This document shows positions 16,377 through 26,185 of a stretch of 64,000 bases of DNA, in pieces. Under the pieces are notes generated by a model that was not told the DNA's origin, did not search any database, and saw only the letters and a program-made list of their open reading frames with translations. The stretch is from Neptunomonas japonica JAMM 1380 (GTDB taxonomy: Bacteria; Pseudomonadota; Gammaproteobacteria; Pseudomonadales; Balneatricaceae). Location of the stretch: the NCBI RefSeq assembly GCF_016592555.1, contig NZ_AP014546.1, positions 3,110,501 to 3,174,500 of the forward strand. The letters run 5' to 3'. The first letter of the stretch is position 1; every line of letters starts with the position of its first letter. The position numbers and the translations under genes were made by a program.

Positions 16377-17969
16377 ATGCAAACTGACTTTCTACCTATT
16401 ATCCAAGCTGCGACCAGTAATACCATCGGCAATGGACTAACTCGCTCAGCTATGCGATTTTCTAATAAAGAAGCCATCATCTTCGAACAGCGTCGTTGGA
16501 CTTACCAACAACTGGATTTAGCGGTTAATCGCGTGGCTAACTGTCTGATGACCTTTGGTCTACAACAAGGAGACAGGGTCGCCGCTTATGGTAAAAACTC
16601 AGATGCTTACTTAATACTCTGGCTTGCCTGCACACGTGCAGGGCTGATTCACGTGCCAATTAACTTCGCGCTTATTCAAGACGAGCTCAGTTACCTGCTA
16701 AAGCAATCAGGTGCCAAAGCTATTTTTGTGGATGATGCATTAGCGGAGCATATCTCAAACGTTAAAAATTCAACGTCACTTTCACTTATTGGTCGCTTAC
16801 GTTCAAAAGCAACACCAGATCATGAGTTAGATATCCTCAATATTGCTCTATCAGAGGGTAACGACCAGCTTCCAAGTATAAAGATTAACGATACTGATGT
16901 AGTACAGATTTTATATACATCAGGAACGACCTCACACCCTAAAGGCGCTATGCATACGCACCGCTCTTTCATGAGTGAATACAACAGCTGTATTCACCAT
17001 TTAAATCTTAAAGGCACGGACCGATCATTAGCAGCACTACCTCTTTACCATTCAGCACAAATGCATGTATTTACTATGCCTGCATTGATGATTGGCAGCC
17101 TAACTTATTTAATGGAAGCCCCTCTACCTGAGTCAGTATTTGACATTATTAGTCGCGAAAAGATAAATTCATTTTTTGCTCCGCCAACCGTATGGATTGG
17201 CCTTTTACGCCACCCTGCATTTGATCAACACGACCTTAGTTCTCTACAAAACATTTATTATGGCGCCTCTATTATGCCTGAGCCGATTGTCGCTGAACTC
17301 ACCAAACGTTTAGCCGGCAGTCGTTTATATAACTGCTATGGGCAAAGCGAAATAGCGCCTTTAGCCACGGTATTAGGCCCCGATGAACATGCGGGAAGGC
17401 TTTCATCTGCAGGGAAACCGGTAATGTCAGTGACTACTCGTATTGTTGACCCGTTAACTATGCTCGATTGCGCCACAGGAGAGCGTGGTGAAATAGTCCA
17501 CCGATCACCGCACTTGATGATTGGTTACTGGAATAAACCTGATGAAACCCGTGAAGCTTTTGAAGGAGGCTGGTTTCATTCAGGTGATTTAGCCTATGCG
17601 GATAAAGAAGGGTTTATCTATATCGTCGATAGAATTAAGGATGTCGTCAATACGGGGGGCGTATTGGTTGCCAGCCGCGATGTAGAGGAAGCGCTTTATT
17701 TGCACCCATCCGTGGCTGAAGTTGCCGTAATAGGCACGCCTCACGAGCGGTGGATTGAAGCCATTACAGCAATCGTAGTTCTCAAGCCTGACGGTGAAGC
17801 AACAGCACAAATGCTGATCGATCATTGCCAAGAACATCTAGCCAGCTTTAAAGTACCCAAAGCGATTATTTTTGCTGAGGGCTTGCCCAAAAATACCGCC
17901 GGAAAACTGTTAAAACGTACGTTACGAGAACAGTATTCTGAAGCCCAACTGGACGAGCTATTGAATTAA
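16377..17969 (+). CDS. Acyl-CoA synthetase (AMP-forming)
   Basis: 530 residues. The P-loop is ILYTSGTTSHPKGAMHTH (about 178-195). Further ANL motifs are YNCYGQSEIAPLAT (A5 region, about residue 320), GGWFHSGDLAYADKEGFIYIVDRIKD (A7-A8) and the catalytic Lys in PKNTAGKLLKRTLRE at the C-terminus. It activates a carboxylic acid, probably a fatty or related acid, to the acyl-CoA with ATP. The nearby beta-oxidation operon makes a supply role plausible, but the substrate is not readable. ATG 16377 has GAGG upstream. Confidence 0.92.
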   Translation: MQTDFLPIIQAATSNTIGNGLTRSAMRFSNKEAIIFEQRRWTYQQLDLAVNRVANCLMTFGLQQGDRVAAYGKNSDAYLILWLACTRAGLIHVPINFALIQDELSYLLKQSGAKAIFVDDALAEHISNVKNSTSLSLIGRLRSKATPDHELDILNIALSEGNDQLPSIKINDTDVVQILYTSGTTSHPKGAMHTHRSFMSEYNSCIHHLNLKGTDRSLAALPLYHSAQMHVFTMPALMIGSLTYLMEAPLPESVFDIISREKINSFFAPPTVWIGLLRHPAFDQHDLSSLQNIYYGASIMPEPIVAELTKRLAGSRLYNCYGQSEIAPLATVLGPDEHAGRLSSAGKPVMSVTTRIVDPLTMLDCATGERGEIVHRSPHLMIGYWNKPDETREAFEGGWFHSGDLAYADKEGFIYIVDRIKDVVNTGGVLVASRDVEEALYLHPSVAEVAVIGTPHERWIEAITAIVVLKPDGEATAQMLIDHCQEHLASFKVPKAIIFAEGLPKNTAGKLLKRTLREQYSEAQLDELLN

Positions 17970-17983
17970 AATAACTTAACTGA

Positions 17984-18916
17984 TTAAAACCCGGCGAATC
18001 TAGCATCATCTTTCAGCGTATTGAAAAGCCATTTTTTAAATGCCAACGTCAGCTCATCTTGCTGGCGTTCTTCCCCCACCACCAACCAATAGCCCGGTAA
18101 TAGCGAAGGGTTAAGCACACTCACGGGCGTTTCCCATAATGGCATTACCAACCGCCCCCCCTTACAAGCCTCTAGCGCCAAAGCATCTGAAATCAATGCC
18201 ACACCTAATCCTTTTTCTGTTGCCTCTACCTGGCTGGCCTGACTATCAAGAATAAGCGTTTGCCGTTCCAATAACAGGTCAAGACTTAGCGTATTAGATA
18301 GCTGTTGCCACAAAGCCACTGATAGCTCAGTACACAATAAACGATGATATTTAAGGTCTTTTGGAATGCCTAAGGGTTTTTGAGTGCTTATGAGTGAAGG
18401 TGCGCAAACCAATCTTTTGTCATCTTTCAATAACAGTTGTTTAGCACTACTGGGCCACTGCCCCCACCCCCACTGTATCGCGCAATCTAATCGCTGCGAT
18501 ACAAAGTCGGGAAAACCAACCGCAGTGGTTATCTTTACATCCACATCTGGGTGCTGTTGCTCAAACTGTTCCAGCACGGGGAGCAGACGGTGAATAGCGA
18601 ACCATGGAGAGGCATTAATACGGAACTGGCGGCGCTGCTGGCACGATTGCGCTTCACGAATACCCTGTTCTAATAGCTGCAAACTACGCTCAGTATACTC
18701 ATATAAACGCTCCCCTGCAGGCGTAAGCCCAACCCCTGCAGCAAAACGTTGGAATAAGGAAATACCTAGCGCACTTTCCAACGAGCGAACTTGTAAGCTC
18801 ACCGCTTGCGAGGTTACACACAACTCTTCTGCCGCTTGTTTAAAACTATTGAGCCTCGCTACCACACGAAAAACATTGAGGCTCTTTAACGGCAAACGCC
18901 CAACCAGATCAGCCAA
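17984..18916 (-). CDS. LysR family transcriptional regulator
   Basis: 310 residues from a TTG start with AGGAG six bases upstream. The N-terminal winged helix (LKSLNVFRVVARLNSFKQAAEEL...) is followed by the linker helix and a substrate-binding domain of the GcvA-like kind (NASPWFAIHRLLPVLEQF, then DCAIQWGWG). It follows the RND efflux gene by 25 bases on the same strand, so it is probably co-transcribed with the pump. It may regulate the pump or itself; the inducer is unknown. It converges on the acyl-CoA synthetase gene with a 14-base gap. Confidence 0.9.
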   Translation of the reverse strand: MADLVGRLPLKSLNVFRVVARLNSFKQAAEELCVTSQAVSLQVRSLESALGISLFQRFAAGVGLTPAGERLYEYTERSLQLLEQGIREAQSCQQRRQFRINASPWFAIHRLLPVLEQFEQQHPDVDVKITTAVGFPDFVSQRLDCAIQWGWGQWPSSAKQLLLKDDKRLVCAPSLISTQKPLGIPKDLKYHRLLCTELSVALWQQLSNTLSLDLLLERQTLILDSQASQVEATEKGLGVALISDALALEACKGGRLVMPLWETPVSVLNPSLLPGYWLVVGEERQQDELTLAFKKWLFNTLKDDARFAGF

Positions 18917-18941
18917 AACTGGCTCCTATCTACAGAGTCTA

Positions 18942-21900
18942 TCAAGCACTCGTTTTCGTATTAGACCCGGACGATCGATCACGCCCTTTTTGAATCACAT
19001 AATAGAGCACAGGAATCATAAAGGTACCAATCAAGGTCGCTGCAAGCATACCCCCAAATACCGCTAAACCAATAGAAACTCGACTCACCGCACCAGCACC
19101 AGTTGCCAATACCAAAGGCAACACACCTAACACAAAAGAGATTGCTGTCATCATCACGGCACGAAAGCGCAATCGTGCTGATTTTTCAGCAGCAGCCATT
19201 GTCTCTTCGCCTTTTTCCCGCAGCTCTTTAGCAAACTCAACAATCAAAATAGCATTTTTGGCGGCAAGACCAATCAACATAACCAGCCCTACTTGCGTAT
19301 AAATATTCACAGGCATTCCAACAAAGCCCACCAGCCCCAAAGCGCCTAATATTGCAACGGGAACTGACAACAATACAGCTAACGGAATCGTCCAGCTTTC
19401 ATACTGAGCTACCAAGAACAGGTATACAAACAGCAAAGAGAGCATAAAAATCAGTGTCGTCTGGCCTGCAGATTTTAGCTCTTGATACGACATTCCCGAC
19501 CACTCAAAGCCCATACCTTCAGGTAAATTTTGTTCGGCCAATAATGCCATTTCAGACATAGCATCCCCTGAGCTAAATCCTTGAGCGGCATTACCGCTGA
19601 TAGTTGTCGAGCGGAACATGTTATAACGACTAATAACATCAGGGCCAGTCCTCATACCAACAGTCACGAGTGTTGATAACGGCACCATATTTCCAGCATT
19701 ACTCTTCACGAAAAGACGGCTTATATCGTCAGGCTCGTCCCTATATTGTGCATCCGCTTGGACTAAAACACGATAAATACGCCCAAACTTAGGGAAGTCA
19801 TTCACATAATAGCCTCCTAGTTGCGTCTGTAAGGTTGTGAATATTTCATTCAGCGGTACATCTAGAGCCTTGGCTTTCTGTTTATCAATATCAACCCATA
19901 CACGCGGTACATTGGCACGGTATTGCGAGTATACGCGGCTCAATTTCTCATCAGTATTGGCGGCCACTAAAAGCCCATTCATGACCGACTCAAGCTCCTG
20001 CGGTGTTGAACCTGACTTATCTTGAAGTATAAATTCAAAGCCATCACTACTCCCTAAACCAGGAATAGCCGGAGGCATAAAGGCAATAATATTGGCTTCA
20101 GGTATGGCCGACATCTCTCCCCAAATGCGCCCCATTAAACCACGCAGCTGCACCTCTGGTGTGGTACGGTTACTCCAGTCATCCAGCATAACAATAGCAA
20201 AAGCGGTATTGGAAGCAACAGTACCGGACATCAAGCTAAAACCGGTCACACCAATCACATCTGTTACTCCAGGGACTTCTAACAGCTTTTGTTCAACCTT
20301 AGCTAAAACAGCTGTGGTTCTTTCAAGTGAAGCAGCATCTGGCAAGCGTACATCGATCATCAATGCACCTTGGTCCTCAGGTAATAAAAAAGCAGTCGGC
20401 AGCGTATCAAACAGCTTCCAAACGCCAGCAATCATGACAACTAATACCAACATCACCATAAAAGAGCGGCGTAACAAGAAACTAACCGTTGATGAATAAC
20501 CGTTAGTGAGCTTTGTCACGGCACGATTAAAGAAGCCTAGCACCCCAGTGGATGCTTGTGCTTTAGGGCGCAATAATATGCTGCATAGTGCAGGGCTCAG
20601 CGTTAGGGCTGCCACAGATGACAGTGTTACTGAAGCAGCAATAGTGACAGCAAACTGTTTATACAGCTCACCCGTGATGCCCGGTATCATCGCTACTGGT
20701 ACAAACACCGCTAACAAAACTAATGTGGTCGCAACAACAGGTGTTGATACTTCTTTCATCGCCTGAATCGTGGCATCTTTGGGTGATAGTCCTTCATCGA
20801 TATGCCGCTGGGTGTTTTCCACCACTACAATGGCATCATCCACCACTATCCCAATAGCTAATATCAGCGCAAACAAAACCACCGTATTCAGCGAGAATCC
20901 CATCAACGATAGGACAGCAAAGGTGCCTATCAATGATACGGGGATGGCAATAGCTGGGACCAGCGTCGCACGCCAATCTCCCAAAAACACAAACACCACC
21001 AAGATAACTAGCGCCAATGCCTGGAAGAGTGTTATCACGACTTCAGTCATTGATATACGCACATAATTAGTGGTGTCATAAAGAATGTCGTAGGTGACGC
21101 CCGTAGGGAAACTCTCAGCTAAACGGTCTAATTCTGTCCTGATATTATCGGCAACATCTAACGCATTAGCCCCCGGCAGTTGGTATACCGCCATGGCTAC
21201 TGCGGGCTTACCATTTAAACGCCCGAACGACCCGTAAGATGCGGCACCCAGCTCTACTCTAGCCAAGTCTTTAATTCTTACTTGTGAGCCATCCGAGTTA
21301 ACCCGTACCATAATATCGCCAAACTCTTCAGGGTCGCTTAAGCGCCCTTGCGTCGTGACGGTATATTGAAACTGCTGCCCTGAAGCAACAGGAGGTGCTC
21401 CAATCTGGCCTGCAGGGATCTGTACATTTTGCTCTTTAAGCGCGTTAACCACATCCGAAGCGCTAATGTTTAAACTCGCCATACGATTGGGGTCTAACCA
21501 AATCCGCATACTGTAATCTTGAGACCCGAATAGCATTGCATTACCCACACCCTCAACTCGCGCTAACGCATCCCGAATATTGATCGACGCATAATTGGAC
21601 AGGAAAATACCGTCACGCGAATTATCAGGAGAAAACAAGTTGATCAACAGCACCATGTCGGTAGCACTTTTCTTGGTAACAACTCCCTGGCGTTTAACAT
21701 CTTCTGGCAATTTGGATAACGCTGCAGACACACGGTTTTGCACATTGACTGCGGCAATATCTGAATCAGTGCCAATTTCAAAAGTCACCGTTAGCGTCAT
21801 GCTGCCATCATTTGATGATTTTGAAGAGATGTAGAGCATATTCTCTACACCATTTATTTCAGCCTCTAATGGCTGGGCTACTGCTTGCTCCACGACTTCA

Positions 21901-22064
21901 GCACTCGCACCAGGATAAACCGCTGTCACCTGTACGGTCGGTGGTGTTACTTGTGGAAACTGTGAAACAGGCAGACCCGGAAACGCCAAAAGCCCTGCAA
22001 GGGTAATCAGAATAGAGAGTACAAATGCAAACTTAGGTCGAGATATAAAAAAACCGCTAAACAT
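18942..22064 (-). CDS. RND efflux transporter, HAE1 (AcrB/MexB-like)
   Basis: 1040 residues, typical for the family. It has TM1 at about 10-30, porter-domain segment [19 protein letters not shown], and TM4 with the proton-relay pair Asp409-Asp410 ([13 protein letters not shown]). TM10 keeps the relay Lys in [15 protein letters not shown]. It would exchange protons for drugs, solvents or other amphiphiles across the inner membrane as a homotrimer. The adaptor gene lies 21 bases upstream and a LysR gene downstream. No outer membrane channel gene is present, so a TolC-like protein from elsewhere must complete the pump. Confidence 0.95.
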   Translation of the reverse strand: MFSGFFISRPKFAFVLSILITLAGLLAFPGLPVSQFPQVTPPTVQVTAVYPGASAEVVEQAVAQPLEAEINGVENMLYISSKSSNDGSMTLTVTFEIGTDSDIAAVNVQNRVSAALSKLPEDVKRQGVVTKKSATDMVLLINLFSPDNSRDGIFLSNYASINIRDALARVEGVGNAMLFGSQDYSMRIWLDPNRMASLNISASDVVNALKEQNVQIPAGQIGAPPVASGQQFQYTVTTQGRLSDPEEFGDIMVRVNSDGSQVRIKDLARVELGAASYGSFGRLNGKPAVAMAVYQLPGANALDVADNIRTELDRLAESFPTGVTYDILYDTTNYVRISMTEVVITLFQALALVILVVFVFLGDWRATLVPAIAIPVSLIGTFAVLSLMGFSLNTVVLFALILAIGIVVDDAIVVVENTQRHIDEGLSPKDATIQAMKEVSTPVVATTLVLLAVFVPVAMIPGITGELYKQFAVTIAASVTLSSVAALTLSPALCSILLRPKAQASTGVLGFFNRAVTKLTNGYSSTVSFLLRRSFMVMLVLVVMIAGVWKLFDTLPTAFLLPEDQGALMIDVRLPDAASLERTTAVLAKVEQKLLEVPGVTDVIGVTGFSLMSGTVASNTAFAIVMLDDWSNRTTPEVQLRGLMGRIWGEMSAIPEANIIAFMPPAIPGLGSSDGFEFILQDKSGSTPQELESVMNGLLVAANTDEKLSRVYSQYRANVPRVWVDIDKQKAKALDVPLNEIFTTLQTQLGGYYVNDFPKFGRIYRVLVQADAQYRDEPDDISRLFVKSNAGNMVPLSTLVTVGMRTGPDVISRYNMFRSTTISGNAAQGFSSGDAMSEMALLAEQNLPEGMGFEWSGMSYQELKSAGQTTLIFMLSLLFVYLFLVAQYESWTIPLAVLLSVPVAILGALGLVGFVGMPVNIYTQVGLVMLIGLAAKNAILIVEFAKELREKGEETMAAAEKSARLRFRAVMMTAISFVLGVLPLVLATGAGAVSRVSIGLAVFGGMLAATLIGTFMIPVLYYVIQKGRDRSSGSNTKTSA

Positions 22065-22085
22065 AGTCGTGTCCTTTTAGTGACG

Positions 22086-23210
22086 TTACAGAGAAACAGG
22101 GTTTACTGTTCTTCCGGGTTTAGCCTTTTGTAGACCTTCGACAATGATCCTTTCACCCATCTTTAGCCCTGCAACGACAATCCAATCGTTTCCTGTTCGC
22201 TCACCCAGCTGTATCACTCTTTGCTCAACTTTATTTTCTGCGCCTACCACCAATACAGAATAGCCTCCTTGACCTGTTTGAACTGACGACTGCGGCACCG
22301 TTAGCAAGGCTTCTGTTTCTGCACTGCTCATATTAACCGTTACAAATAACCCGGGACGTAACAACTGTGTTGGGTTAGGGAAGCGAATAGTCAGGGGGAT
22401 TGTCCCTGTAGCAGCTTCTACCTCATTGCCAATAAAACGCACTACGCCTTTCTGAGCATATTCAGAGCCGTCCGCTAAAATGAGCTTTGGGACTATATTA
22501 AGTTCAGCCTTACCTTCTTCAGCCCTTTGTGCTGTTAACTTTGTAAATGCAAGATACTGGGTATCACTGATGTTGATAGTGACGTCCATCTCTGACAGAT
22601 CAATAATGGTTGCCAGCACACCCGACTCAGGCCCGACTAAATTGCCTACATCCACTGCCGCCGCACCAATTTGCCCAGAAAATGGTGCTATAATTTTTGT
22701 GTAGGAAAGATTTAACTCTGTATCTTGCAGCTTCGCTTTGCTTTCTTGCACTCCGGCTTTGGCCGCTTGTTCGCTAGCAACAGCTGCATCCAAATCTTGT
22801 CGGCTTGCTAGCCTTTTCTTACTCAGTGCGCGCAACCTTTTGAGTTGCAGCGATGCTTCTGTCTGTTTAGCTCTATCTGCCGCCACTTTAGCCTTGGATT
22901 GCGCCACTAGAGCATCGTAACGTTCGGTTTCAACTTCATATAAAACATCGCCTTTTTTTACAGAGCTACCTTCGGCAAAGTGTTTTGCTTTAAGAAAACC
23001 TTGAACACGTGCAATAAGATCTACTTTTTCCGTCGCATGAGTACGCCCGATAAACACTGTACCACCCGCTATTTGCTGAGAGATAACATCAGCCACTATC
23101 ACTGACGGTGGAGGAGTTTTTACAGCAGGTGCAGCAGCGTCGTTTTGATTACATCCTGTAATCGCCAACGCTACAGATGACATCAGTAATAAATAGATAA
23201 GTGGCTTCAT
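22086..23210 (-). CDS. RND efflux periplasmic adaptor (MFP)
   Basis: 374 residues. The N-terminus is a lipoprotein signal with Cys20 in AITGCNQ. The lipoyl-like halves (ARVQGFLKAKHFAEGSSVKKGDVLYEV; YTKIIAPFSGQIG) flank an alpha-hairpin (about 85-150, rich in Ala/Lys/Gln), and a beta-barrel plus membrane-proximal domain follow (LRPGLFVTVNM, then LKMGERIIVEGLQKAKPG). It links the inner membrane transporter to the outer membrane channel. It is the first gene of the adaptor-pump-LysR operon, with the divergent AraC gene 292 bases away. Confidence 0.94.
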   Translation of the reverse strand: MKPLIYLLLMSSVALAITGCNQNDAAAPAVKTPPPSVIVADVISQQIAGGTVFIGRTHATEKVDLIARVQGFLKAKHFAEGSSVKKGDVLYEVETERYDALVAQSKAKVAADRAKQTEASLQLKRLRALSKKRLASRQDLDAAVASEQAAKAGVQESKAKLQDTELNLSYTKIIAPFSGQIGAAAVDVGNLVGPESGVLATIIDLSEMDVTINISDTQYLAFTKLTAQRAEEGKAELNIVPKLILADGSEYAQKGVVRFIGNEVEAATGTIPLTIRFPNPTQLLRPGLFVTVNMSSAETEALLTVPQSSVQTGQGGYSVLVVGAENKVEQRVIQLGERTGNDWIVVAGLKMGERIIVEGLQKAKPGRTVNPVSL

Positions 23211-23502
23211 TAAATGGTTCCCTCACATAAAGTAGATATAAAGCGATTCTAACAACACAAAAAGAAAAATGCGTCCGTTAAATCAACACTTTTATTAAGC
23301 GACACATCCATATTAATGCCACCAAGTTATAGGCTAATTATCATTATATGCCGACCCGTTGTCCTTTTATGCCAGCCTGTTATACAAAGATTACATCTAG
23401 GTTACGCTCCCTACCCATAAACAATGCACACCTTTAACCGTATCAACTTGTACCTTGGGCAAAATGCTCTTACATTAGCATTTTAAGTATGGGTTTCAGG
23501 TT

Positions 23503-24537
23503 ATGGCACAAGTACCGCTATCCGATGCGACTAAAGGAACAACAATTGCCAGCATAGTATTGATGATTAAGCAGGCTATTGAGTCTCATGGGTGTGATAG
23601 TCAACCAATATTCAAAGCAGCAGGTATCGATGTGACCCAAGCAAGAAACCCTGAAGCTCGTTTTCCGGCTATTGCCATGCAAAATGTCTGGAACCTTGCG
23701 ATAGAGGAAACAGGTAATGAAGGCTTAGGGCTTACGGTTGCACGACAGCTTTCTCCTATTGCATTCAATGGGTTAGGGTTTTCTTGGCTGGCTAGCGACA
23801 CTTTATTCGACGCGTTACAACGGCTCTCCCGCTACTTCAAGATCATCAATAATGGAACAACGCTTGAGTTAAATAGGTATGAGAATGAGTCTTGTCTTTG
23901 GCTGATCATTCCCGCAGAAGCAGTACATGTTATTAATGCATCAATTGATTCAGCCTTAGCCTTGTTTATTCAGGTATGTAGGATGACGGCAGATCAAGAA
24001 ATAACGCCTTTAAGAGTCGAAATGAGGCGCGCTAAACCATTAGACATCACACCATTTGATGCATTCTTTAAATGCCCAATTGAATACTCAAGTAAAGAAA
24101 ACCGTATCTATTTTGATAACGACACACTCGATCAAGCGCTACCTACAGCAAACACAGTGCTCGCCAGAGTCAACGACCTAGTTGTCATTGATTACCTCGC
24201 AAGGTTTGATAAGGACAACACTATAGCGCAGGTCAGAGCAATTATTATTGGGTCACTACCTAGCGGTCGCGTAACTCAACAAGTTGTCGCTAAAGAGCTA
24301 AACTGCAGTTTAAGAAACTTACAACGCAAATTACAGCACGAAGGCTGTAGCTTCAAAGCGTTACTAGAAGATACCCGTAAAGACCTTGCTGAGCAGTATC
24401 TAAAGGGAGCACCGAAGAGCCATGCCGAAATCACCTATTTATTAGGCTTTTCTGAGCCAAGTAATTTTACTCGTGCTTTTAAACGCTGGTTCCAATGCAA
24501 CCCTCAGGAATATAGGCAACAACGGTTACAAAGTTAG
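23503..24537 (+). CDS. AraC family transcriptional regulator
   Basis: 344 residues. The N-terminal domain is of the AraC_binding_2/OruR type (FPAIAMQNVWNLAIEETGNEG..., FNGLGFSWLASDTLFDALQRLSRYF). The C-terminal helix-turn-helix pair reads VVAKELNCSLRNLQRKLQHEG and ITYLLGFSEPSNFTRAFKRW, then FQCNPQEYR. It is divergent from the RND operon and directly precedes a DUF3313 gene. It may control either; no operator can be named from sequence. ATG 23503 is preceded by a CAGG-type ribosome site. Confidence 0.9.
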   Translation: MAQVPLSDATKGTTIASIVLMIKQAIESHGCDSQPIFKAAGIDVTQARNPEARFPAIAMQNVWNLAIEETGNEGLGLTVARQLSPIAFNGLGFSWLASDTLFDALQRLSRYFKIINNGTTLELNRYENESCLWLIIPAEAVHVINASIDSALALFIQVCRMTADQEITPLRVEMRRAKPLDITPFDAFFKCPIEYSSKENRIYFDNDTLDQALPTANTVLARVNDLVVIDYLARFDKDNTIAQVRAIIIGSLPSGRVTQQVVAKELNCSLRNLQRKLQHEGCSFKALLEDTRKDLAEQYLKGAPKSHAEITYLLGFSEPSNFTRAFKRWFQCNPQEYRQQRLQS

Positions 24538-24596
24538 TGCGCTACCACTTAGCACCAAGCTTATTACCTCTTAATTTTGATGAGATAAGAACTTCC

Positions 24597-25319
24597 ATGA
24601 AAAAATTACAGATATTACTTATATCTTGTATGTGCTCCTTATTAGCATTTTCACCCGTACAGGCCGCTGCGACACACTCCGGATTCTTAGATAACTACGA
24701 TCAAATGAAGCAAAGCTCTTTTGGCGGAGCCAATATCTGGGTTAGCCCCGATGTTGAAAAACAACCCATTAAACGCTATAAAAGAATCATGTTGGACCCA
24801 GCTGAAGTATGGTTTCATCCAGACTCGCCGGTTCACGGCATGAGAGTAGAAGACCTACAATCCGTTGTGGATTATCTAGAAAGCACGTTTAGTAAAAACC
24901 TTGGTGAGCACTTCACTATCGTTGATGAACCAGGCCTTGATGTTCTGCGCATCAGGCTCGCTATCACCAACATTAAACGAAAAGCTCCCAGCAAAAATGC
25001 ACTGGACTATATTCCTTTTCGCTTAGTGCTCAATACCGCCAAAGATGTTGTGCGTAATACACAAAATAGTGAACTGATTGTATTAGAAATGACACTTGAA
25101 TCTGAATACTTGGATAGTGTTACGAACAAACGCCTAGCAACAGCTATCGATACACGAGAAGGGACCAGTAAAACAATTGGTAAAAATGAGCCCGCACCTT
25201 GGGGATTAGTAAAAGAGACACTAGATGATTGGGCCCAAACCCTCGCGAAACGTTTAATTGCCTCAACAAAAAGGCCTGCACAAAATGATGGCTTTCAAAA
25301 CACTTTGAATGAAAACTAG
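24597..25319 (+). CDS. DUF3313 family exported protein
   Basis: 240 residues from ATG 24597. The frame opens earlier, at 24537, but this Met begins a clear signal peptide (MKKLQILLISCMCSLLAFSPVQA). The mature protein has the DUF3313 pattern: HSGFLDNYDQMK, the domain entry YKRIMLDPAEVWFHPDS, and a conserved C-terminal segment with a short helix (VKETLDDWAQTLAKRL). DUF3313 proteins are periplasmic or outer-membrane-linked proteins of unknown function. It probably shares a transcript with the AraC gene before it (59-base gap) and the small secreted gene after it (8 bases). Confidence 0.82.
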   Translation: MKKLQILLISCMCSLLAFSPVQAAATHSGFLDNYDQMKQSSFGGANIWVSPDVEKQPIKRYKRIMLDPAEVWFHPDSPVHGMRVEDLQSVVDYLESTFSKNLGEHFTIVDEPGLDVLRIRLAITNIKRKAPSKNALDYIPFRLVLNTAKDVVRNTQNSELIVLEMTLESEYLDSVTNKRLATAIDTREGTSKTIGKNEPAPWGLVKETLDDWAQTLAKRLIASTKRPAQNDGFQNTLNEN

Positions 25320-25327
25320 AGAAACTG

Positions 25328-25564
25328 ATGAAACTAGTAAAAATTGCTGTTATTTCTACTTTGCTGACACTAACAATCAGCAGTGTGGCCACCGCTGAAC
25401 CTCAACCATTGATGGAAGCCGCACTCAAAAGCCTAGAAAAAGCAAAATGGGAACTAAAACACGCCTCAAACAACAAAGGCGGCCATAAAATTGCAGCTAT
25501 CATCAATATTGATAAAGCCATAAAGGCAACACGAAAAGGTATTCGTTACGATAATAAACATTAA
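25328..25564 (+). CDS. Small exported helical protein with a KGGH motif
   Basis: 78 residues: a signal peptide (cleavage after ATA, about residue 23) and a mature ~55-residue two-helix part, MEAALKSLEKAKWELKHA and IAAIINIDKAIKATRKG, joined by NNKGGH. Similar small periplasmic proteins are widespread in proteobacteria but have no named function that I can support. It starts 8 bases after the DUF3313 stop and is the last gene before a strong hairpin, so the three plus-strand genes form one unit. Confidence 0.75.
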   Translation: MKLVKIAVISTLLTLTISSVATAEPQPLMEAALKSLEKAKWELKHASNNKGGHKIAAIINIDKAIKATRKGIRYDNKH

Positions 25565-25590
25565 ACAGTCGTAGTGAGTACAACGCAATA

Positions 25591-25614
25591 AAGAAGGCGC
25601 TAAAGCGCCTTCTT
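25591..25614. terminator. Bidirectional terminator between two converging units
   Basis: AAGAAGGCGCT and AGCGCCTTCTT pair perfectly (11 bp) around AA. It lies between the small secreted gene (plus) and the CBS gene (minus) and has A/T flanks suited to both directions. Confidence 0.85.
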
Positions 25615-25653
25615 AAATTAAAGAAAAGTGCTAAAAGTGAGCGAAATGACTCC

Positions 25654-26127
25654 TCACGCCACTCTTTTTAAAATATCTAATGTGGATAACACACCATTTA
25701 ACTCGTTATCCGAAGTAACAAACACACGATGAATTTTTTTCCTGCACATCAAGGCTGCTACATCTGATAATGAGACGGATACATCAACTGAAACAATATG
25801 CGCAGTCATGATTTCACTCACTTGATGTAGCGTATGACTATCACCGCCAACCAACCCTAACTGCTCTGGTGATGCCCCATCTAGATTGTTGTAATAATAC
25901 TGAGTTGATGGGTTTTCGGTAATAGAGTGCGCACGACTGTCGAACTTTAAAATATCACTAATACTAACAACACCGACTAAGCTGCCATTATCACCCATCA
26001 CAGGAGCACCATTAATATTCTGTTGATCAAAAAACTCTATTAATTGCTTCAACGACCAGTTTTGAGGAACTGTCAGCACGCTGGGAGACATTATTTCACC
26101 GGCTGTTAACATTGTCAGATCACTCAT
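25654..26127 (-). CDS. CBS-domain pair protein
   Basis: 157 residues made of two CBS domains. The first (about 8-65) reads AGEIMSPSVLTVPQNWSL, then GAPVMGDNGSLVGVVSISD; the second (about 103-157) reads VSEIMTAHIVSVDVSVSL, then IHRVFVTSDNELNGVLSTLDIL. Such stand-alone pairs bind adenine nucleotides and act as energy or ligand sensors on partner proteins. The partner is not evident. It follows moeA by 58 bases on the same strand and may share its transcript. Confidence 0.9.
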   Translation of the reverse strand: MSDLTMLTAGEIMSPSVLTVPQNWSLKQLIEFFDQQNINGAPVMGDNGSLVGVVSISDILKFDSRAHSITENPSTQYYYNNLDGASPEQLGLVGGDSHTLHQVSEIMTAHIVSVDVSVSLSDVAALMCRKKIHRVFVTSDNELNGVLSTLDILKRVA

Positions 26128-26185
26128 TGCCCATCCTCTGCATAGTATTTATCTAGTATTGTGCTTATCTCTGCCGACTACTTAT

